Of a DNA stretch of 12,384 nt, positions 7,834 to 12,384 are shown piece after piece (the stretch's first letter is position 1; each line of letters begins with the position of its first letter). The stretch spans positions 1 to 12,384 of the forward strand of contig JBBDIO010000262.1 in the NCBI GenBank assembly GCA_040880365.1, given 5' to 3'. The position numbers were made by a program, and so were the translations under genes. Source of the DNA: JBBDIO01 sp040880365 (GTDB lineage: Bacteria > Chloroflexota > Anaerolineae > Caldilineales > Caldilineaceae). The notes below the pieces were generated by a model. The model was not told the origin of the DNA, did no database searches, and saw nothing but the letters and a program-made list of their open reading frames with translations.

Positions 7834-10512
7834 CTATTTGTATTCCAGAAAGCCATCGGCCAACTGCTGGAACGAAGTGGGTCGATAGCGTTCGTAGCTT
7901 TCCTGATCCACATAGACGAAATCGTATTCCACTTCGCTCTGCACGCGGTTGACATCTTCGCACCACTGGCGAAGGCGCGCCATCTTTTCGGGCACGTCCA
8001 GGTCTTCCTGCCCTTTGGTCTCGACAATCGCCACACGCTTGCCGCGCAGCTTCACCAGGAAATCGGGGTAGTAGTTGGAAATGTTGCCGTCGGCATTCAC
8101 ATAGTCCAGTTTGAAATGCACGGCCAGAAAATTCTTGGCCCAGGCGGTCACATCCCCACAATCATCCAGAAAGCGGGCAAAGATCAGCTCGAAGTGGCTG
8201 TCACCGACAACCCGGCTAAAGACGCTCTTTTTGGGCACAAGATAGGCTTGATCCTTGACCACAAAGGGGCGCGTTTGGCGCAGTTTGATGGTGTCGCGGA
8301 TTTCAGCATCGCCTTTGTCGCGCACGGTCAGCTCGTTGATGGCCCGTTTGAAGGTTTCGATGACCGTCTTCGTAGCTGCCGGCTCGGCAAGGTTGCGCAG
8401 GGTGTTGGGGTCTTCAAGCGCGACCGGTTGATTGAAAAGTTCGTTCTGCGCAAACGCCTTGACCTTGCCATACAGCACGTCGTAGCCGCTGAACAGGCGC
8501 AGGTCGCGCAAAATGGTTTGGGCAAAGTAGCCAATCACACTGCGATAGTCGGCCGCGCCCGCGCGATCCAGAACGGTGGAATGGGCGATTTGGCCCGTGG
8601 TAATGTCCTTGAAGACAATCTCCCGCTGTTCTTCTGCGCTAAATTGCAGGTAGGCCACACGCGGCTGGCCCAGGGCGCGCACGTCCAGGTCGTCCAGGTT
8701 TTTATATTCCCGGTAGATGCGGGGTGACAGCACGGGCAGCTCAATATCGAGCGCGTCGAGGTCCTTGTCGGCATTCTCCCGGTCCACCTCTATCACAATC
8801 GGCGCTTTGGGCTTTGTGCCTTCGCCCATTGGCTTGCGTTCCAGCACCACGCCTTCTTGCTGGATCGATTCTACAAACTCCATGAAGGCATCCGTGCCCA
8901 CCACGCTGACATATTCTTCGACGCCGCCAGGGTACATTTTGCGCAGGCCGCGCCCCAGCGTCTGTTCCGGCAAGATGTTGCTCTTGGCAGAATAGGCGCG
9001 TAGCCCCACGATGGTGGTCACATTGCGCACGTCCCACCCTTCCTTGAGCATCATCACCGAGACAATCGCTTTGTAGGGACTTTCCAGGCTATCAATCGCG
9101 TTGGCCTGCTTGCGCAGTTCCTCCAGCTCTTCGCGCGCCTTGCCCGAAGCCGCTTCGGAAATCTCGCCGTTGTTTTTGGTGTGGATGACCAGCACGGCGT
9201 CTTGCAGGTCGGGATAGTGGCCCGCCAGATAGTCGGCGACGTCATCACAGTTGCGGGTGTCGTCGGTCATCACAAAGAGGATGGCTTTTTTGCCCAGCTT
9301 CGCATGTTCGGCCGCGGCTTGGCGCCATTCGACCACGCCCAGGTGCAGATAGTCGGCGTACTTCTCTGTATACTTTGCGCTCTGACGCTCCTCCAATTTG
9401 TCGCGGCTGGCGGCATCGGGCAAAACAGGATGCTTGACCACATTTTGCGAGATGGCCTCGACCAGAGGATAGTCGGCCACGGTCTGCACAAAAATCGCGC
9501 CGTTGTTATGGCGAGGGGTGGCGGTCACATCGACTTGCAGCGCGAGAAATTCGCCCTTTTGGCGCAGGCGGTGGTGAATGTCCTGGATGCTTTTGAACCA
9601 GGCCATGCGCGGGTCGTGGATGTGGTGCGCCTCGTCGTTCAGCACCATCAGCTCGTCAATATCGCGCACGATCATACCCAGGTCGACTTTGGATGCGGTC
9701 GTGCCGCCCGTGGGACGTTTGCCCAGAAAGTAGTCCATCGTATTCTCGTCATCGGCAGAGGGGGGAATGTCGTCGCCGGCATAGACGCGGTGGATGTTGG
9801 TCAGGAAGATGTTGCCCGTGGGGCGCGTGATGCGCACTTCGTCTTGCAGATGCAGGGTGAGCTGGAAGTCGTCGCGCCAGTTTTGCCCGTCTACCCCGTT
9901 GTCGGGGATCACGGGGTCTTGCCAGAAGATGCGCAGACCCTGGAAATCGCGGTAGATGCGATCCAGCACGATGATGTTGGGCGCGATGACCAAAAAATTG
10001 CGCGCGAGGGTGGAATCCGGCTCGTAGAGCCTGTGGTAGAAGCTCCAGGCCAGCACCAGGCTCAGGACTTTGGTTTTGCCGGAACCGGTTGCCATTTTGA
10101 TCACAAAGCGCCGCCATGTTTCATCGAACATACCCGCGGAGACCGTGCCCGACGAGTCGAAGCGCATGAGGTCAAACTTGTCTTGCACGCCCACCACGTC
10201 ATAGAGATAGACGATGGTCTCCACGGCCTCGCGCTGGGCAAAGTAGTATTGATATTCGGCCAACGTGCCGTCGGGTTGGGGCAAAAGATGCTGGCGATTG
10301 AACCACCAGTCGAGCAGGGTGCAACTGGTGGCTTTGGCGCCCACATAGCCGCTATCGCGCCACGCTTTGACCCGGTGCCGCAACTGGGCCACCAGGGGCG
10401 GCATGAGCTTGTCGCTGCTGCTTTCGCGCAAATCTTCGTCGGCGGGGAACCAGCGCATGGACGGATCGAGAAGCGCATAGGGCGAGGCCGGGAAATCGGG
10501 ATGGAGCGCCAT
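7834..10512 (-). CDS. res: Type III restriction enzyme Res subunit (helicase-nuclease)
   Basis: An 892-residue restriction subunit that, in complex with Mod, uses ATP to communicate along DNA between unmethylated sites and then cuts near one of them. The SF2 motor shows Walker A ATGSGKT (141-147), motif Ia-like FLVIAPNIIVLDR (173-185), the DEAH box LNDEAHHIH (291-299), motif III VTATPR (329-334), a motif V-like VSVMMLKEGWDVRNVTTIVGLR (484-505) and motif VI QTLGRGLRK (517-525). The C-terminal PD-(D/E)XK nuclease has PD at 816-817 and ETK at 831-833. Length and domain order are normal for the family and no catalytic motif is missing. The frame is open 56 codons further upstream, into mod, but the ATG at 10512 is chosen because it overlaps the mod stop as TAATG, a classic translational coupling, and the upstream residues look like an out-of-frame mod shadow. 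Confidence 0.94.
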   Translation of the reverse strand: MALHPDFPASPYALLDPSMRWFPADEDLRESSSDKLMPPLVAQLRHRVKAWRDSGYVGAKATSCTLLDWWFNRQHLLPQPDGTLAEYQYYFAQREAVETIVYLYDVVGVQDKFDLMRFDSSGTVSAGMFDETWRRFVIKMATGSGKTKVLSLVLAWSFYHRLYEPDSTLARNFLVIAPNIIVLDRIYRDFQGLRIFWQDPVIPDNGVDGQNWRDDFQLTLHLQDEVRITRPTGNIFLTNIHRVYAGDDIPPSADDENTMDYFLGKRPTGGTTASKVDLGMIVRDIDELMVLNDEAHHIHDPRMAWFKSIQDIHHRLRQKGEFLALQVDVTATPRHNNGAIFVQTVADYPLVEAISQNVVKHPVLPDAASRDKLEERQSAKYTEKYADYLHLGVVEWRQAAAEHAKLGKKAILFVMTDDTRNCDDVADYLAGHYPDLQDAVLVIHTKNNGEISEAASGKAREELEELRKQANAIDSLESPYKAIVSVMMLKEGWDVRNVTTIVGLRAYSAKSNILPEQTLGRGLRKMYPGGVEEYVSVVGTDAFMEFVESIQQEGVVLERKPMGEGTKPKAPIVIEVDRENADKDLDALDIELPVLSPRIYREYKNLDDLDVRALGQPRVAYLQFSAEEQREIVFKDITTGQIAHSTVLDRAGAADYRSVIGYFAQTILRDLRLFSGYDVLYGKVKAFAQNELFNQPVALEDPNTLRNLAEPAATKTVIETFKRAINELTVRDKGDAEIRDTIKLRQTRPFVVKDQAYLVPKKSVFSRVVGDSHFELIFARFLDDCGDVTAWAKNFLAVHFKLDYVNADGNISNYYPDFLVKLRGKRVAIVETKGQEDLDVPEKMARLRQWCEDVNRVQSEVEYDFVYVDQESYERYRPTSFQQLADGFLEYK

Positions 10513-12384
10513 TATCGTTTGCTCCCGCTTGCAGGGACGGTGATTTCGCAGATGGTCATGGTGTCGTTGCCGAAGATGTCCACCACCTTCACGGCCAGCT
10601 TGCGCCGCCCCGGTGGACATTCGTGGTAGACGCTGGTTAGCTCCAGCTTGCGATCTTTTTTGGTGCGGAACGATTGCCACTCGTTTTCAAAGATATATTC
10701 GCCGGTCCACACTTCTTCATATTCGGGCAATTCCATCTGTTCGGGCTGCTCCATGCCGGGCATATAGCCCTGTTTGAGCCGGTCGCGCTGCACACGCACC
10801 AGCTCGCGCTTGTGCTCGAAGTTGAAGTCCACCGCCCAATAGTCAATCCAGTCGGTCCAGCTTTGGGTAAGCTCCTCGCGCGTGACGATGCCATCCTTGT
10901 CTTTGCTGACCTTGATGATCTGCCCGCGCTCGACTACGATCTTGCTGCCCTTGTTCTNNNNNNNNNNCTTGTTCTTGAGCGTCGTTTCGGCGTCTGCCAC
11001 AGAATCCTGGGAATAGAAGACGGAAAAATCGGTCAACTCCGCGGCCACTGTGCTGCCTTTGATGTGGGGCTTGACTTCGATGAAGGCCACGTCGTGGAAG
11101 ACGACCTGGTTGCGTTCCACGGCGCGCTTGTCGAAGACATCGGCGGGGATGTATTTGGGCGCAATGTCGATGCCTTTGCTGCGGGCTTCGTCCAGCACAT
11201 TGGGAAACAGGCCCATTTCAAACTCGAAGCCCAGAATATCCACGCGGCTGATGCGCTTCTGGCGACATTCCAGGATGATCTCTTCGACAAAGAGGCGGGT
11301 CACGGGCAGGTTGATTGGCCCCACCGCCACCAGACGCCCTGCCTTTTTGCCGTGGAAGGTGTTGAAGCCGGCAGTCTGTTCGGCGCGATAGGCGCGCAGG
11401 ATCAGCTCCAGAAACGCGCCTTCCTTTTCGGCCAGTTGCTGCTCCTGTTCGGCCGCGCGCAGGTTGGGGTTGACGCCGATATAGTGCTGGCGTTCGTAGC
11501 GGCCCAGGTTGAGAATTTCAAATGCGCGGTAATCCTTGCCGTCGGCCTTGAGTTGCCGCTGCACACCGATCATGCGCTTGCGCGTGGTGTGGATGGCAAA
11601 CTTGCCCAGATCGGTGGCAATCCATTTGCGCCCCAGCTTCTCGGCTACCGCCGCCGTGGTGCCGGAGCCGGCGAAGAAGTCGGCTACCAGATCGCCCTCG
11701 TTGGATGATGCCTGGATGATGCGTTCGAGGAGGGCTTCGGGTTTTTGGGTTGGATAGTCAGTCCGCTCTACATGCTGGGCAGACAGTGGCTTAACATCTG
11801 TCCACAGATCAATCATCGGCTGCCCTTCAAGCTCATGCAGATATACCTTTTTCATAATTCTTCCATCAGACTTTTTAGGAAAGTGAAGACGACCCTCAGC
11901 GTCAAGCTGTGCCATCCTGTCGGGATTTACTCTCCACCCCTTTTGTGGGGGCGGGTATCCCTTGTACGAGTATGTGAGGTTTGGTCTTGGATTAGGCGAT
12001 GTCAAATTCTCTAGCTTATACCGTCCCCGTTCATCTTGATGACGAAAGAAGGAAGTCAGGTATTCATCTGTATGGGCATGATAAAAGGGATTCAAGATGA
12101 ACGAATCACTCTTTGAATATAAAAGGATAGTGTCTTGTGCTGCACCCATCGCTTTTCTAGCATCACCATGCCCATAGCTTCGTTTCCAGACAACTTCATT
12201 GATAAAATGCCCGCGGCCAAACACTTCGTCAAGAACCAGTCGGATGTAGGAGTTCACCCGCCAGTCACAATGCACATAAATACTGCCATCCTCTGCCAGC
12301 AAATCGCGCATCAGGATCAGCCGTTCATAGATCATGGCAATAAACGAATCCGCCCCCTTGCCCCAGGTGTCGCGGTAGGCGATT
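10512..12384 (-). CDS. mod: Type III DNA adenine-N6 methyltransferase Mod (5' partial)
   Basis: The modification and specificity subunit of a Type III system: it methylates adenine at the recognition site and guides Res. The gene runs off the right edge; 623 complete codons are visible, starting IAYRDTWGKGADSF. Numbering from the ATG at 12335 (which is internal), residues 11-28 (DLLAEDGSIYVHCDWRVN) are the region after the catalytic motif IV; DPPY itself must lie beyond the window. Motif X (YPTQKPEALLERII, 194-207) and the AdoMet-binding motif I (DFFAGSGT, 219-226) follow in the beta-class order. The segment between (about 45-190) is the expected target-recognition region and is less G+C-rich than the rest. 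A long C-terminal part (about 270-607) is typical of large Mod proteins. The 10 N bases at 10958-10967 give XXXX in an otherwise open frame. The stop overlaps the res start (TAATG), so mod and res form one operon. Confidence 0.94.
   Translation of the reverse strand, partial: IAYRDTWGKGADSFIAMIYERLILMRDLLAEDGSIYVHCDWRVNSYIRLVLDEVFGRGHFINEVVWKRSYGHGDARKAMGAAQDTILLYSKSDSFILNPFYHAHTDEYLTSFFRHQDERGRYKLENLTSPNPRPNLTYSYKGYPPPQKGWRVNPDRMAQLDAEGRLHFPKKSDGRIMKKVYLHELEGQPMIDLWTDVKPLSAQHVERTDYPTQKPEALLERIIQASSNEGDLVADFFAGSGTTAAVAEKLGRKWIATDLGKFAIHTTRKRMIGVQRQLKADGKDYRAFEILNLGRYERQHYIGVNPNLRAAEQEQQLAEKEGAFLELILRAYRAEQTAGFNTFHGKKAGRLVAVGPINLPVTRLFVEEIILECRQKRISRVDILGFEFEMGLFPNVLDEARSKGIDIAPKYIPADVFDKRAVERNQVVFHDVAFIEVKPHIKGSTVAAELTDFSVFYSQDSVADAETTLKNKXXXXNKGSKIVVERGQIIKVSKDKDGIVTREELTQSWTDWIDYWAVDFNFEHKRELVRVQRDRLKQGYMPGMEQPEQMELPEYEEVWTGEYIFENEWQSFRTKKDRKLELTSVYHECPPGRRKLAVKVVDIFGNDTMTICEITVPASGSKR
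10958..10967. other. 10-base N run (scaffold gap) inside mod
   Basis: Ten undetermined bases. CTTGTTCT ends the left flank (10950-10957) and begins the right flank (10968-10975). Merging these eight bases removes 18 bases, six codons, and leaves the mod frame intact, reading TLKNKGSK. The gap may therefore be an artefact of joining overlapping contigs. Alternatively it hides copies of a six-base AAGAAC repeat, whose phase the gap also fits. Confidence 0.95.
11821..12240 (-). other. Lower-G+C block in mod, likely target-recognition region
   Basis: By hand count this stretch is about 45% G+C, whereas sampled parts of mod at 11401-11460 and 11581-11700 are about 60-72%. It lies between the post-DPPY region and motifs X and I, where beta-class Type III Mod proteins carry the target-recognition domain. 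Both flanks return to higher G+C, and the reading frame is open throughout. Confidence 0.6.

Noticed and set aside
9181..10629. 482-codon plus-strand frame inside res
   Set aside because: Antisense shadow of res; the res motifs on the other strand are intact.
10513..10680. 56-codon N-terminal extension of res into mod
   Set aside because: The residues are an out-of-frame reading of the conserved mod C-terminus; the ATG at 10512 overlaps the mod stop as TAATG and starts a normal Res N-terminus.
10940..10980. Phase-variable simple repeat in mod
   Set aside because: Known phase-variable mod genes use tetra- or pentanucleotide tracts that shift frame. The only visible period here is six bases, which cannot shift frame, and the tract itself is hidden by Ns.
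10674..11708. 344-codon plus-strand frame inside mod
   Set aside because: Antisense to mod and also crosses the N run; no recognisable domain.

Overview
The window (about 60% G+C) looks like a piece of a draft bacterial genome or metagenome bin; a 10-base N run at 10958-10967 marks a scaffold join. A Chloroflexota (Anaerolineae-like) host is my best guess. The reasons are G/C-ending codons, a lipoprotein with the Thr/Pro-rich 'NTPT/NTPAPTTP' type of linker common in that phylum, and a dnaK-grpE-dnaJ cluster whose J-protein lacks the zinc finger. This is inference only: no rRNA or other taxonomic marker is present.

Layout. Positions 1-34 hold what may be the last codons of an upstream plus-strand gene. 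From 72/81 to 2408 (+) is a large DUF3604-family protein with a PHP-like metal-binding core. It converges on, and overlaps by 11 bases, a minus-strand SH3-domain lipoprotein gene (2398-3267). A 280-base gap (3268-3547) holds a strong stem-loop and a short coding-like stretch on the plus strand. Then comes the Hsp70 operon on the minus strand, read right to left: dnaK (7467-5548), grpE (5462-4620), dnaJ (4573-3548). A perfect 11-bp hairpin separates dnaK from grpE. The dnaK leader (7468-7833) carries a 14-bp perfect tandem repeat and a short palindrome, but no CIRCE operator that I can see. The right third is a Type III restriction-modification operon on the minus strand: mod (5' end beyond the window, to 10512), coupled through a TAATG stop/start overlap to res (10512-7834).

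How the parts work together. DnaK, GrpE and the DnaJ/CbpA-type co-chaperone form one Hsp70 folding machine. Mod (adenine-N6 methyltransferase, supplying specificity) and Res (SF2 motor plus PD-(D/E)XK nuclease) form a complete-looking anti-phage Type III system, apart from the missing Mod N-terminus. The DUF3604 protein and the lipoprotein are not linked to either operon by any visible signal.

I see no convincing wholly new system. The points most worth a second look are: the low-G+C block inside mod that coincides with the expected target-recognition region; the N gap, whose flanks suggest a false 18-base insertion or an (AAGAAC)n repeat; the tandem repeat ahead of dnaK; the coiled-coil extension of GrpE; the four-cysteine C-terminal domain of the lipoprotein; and the small coding-like remnants on the plus strand on both sides of the Hsp70 operon. 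I found no tRNA, rRNA, CRISPR array, insertion sequence or replication origin.
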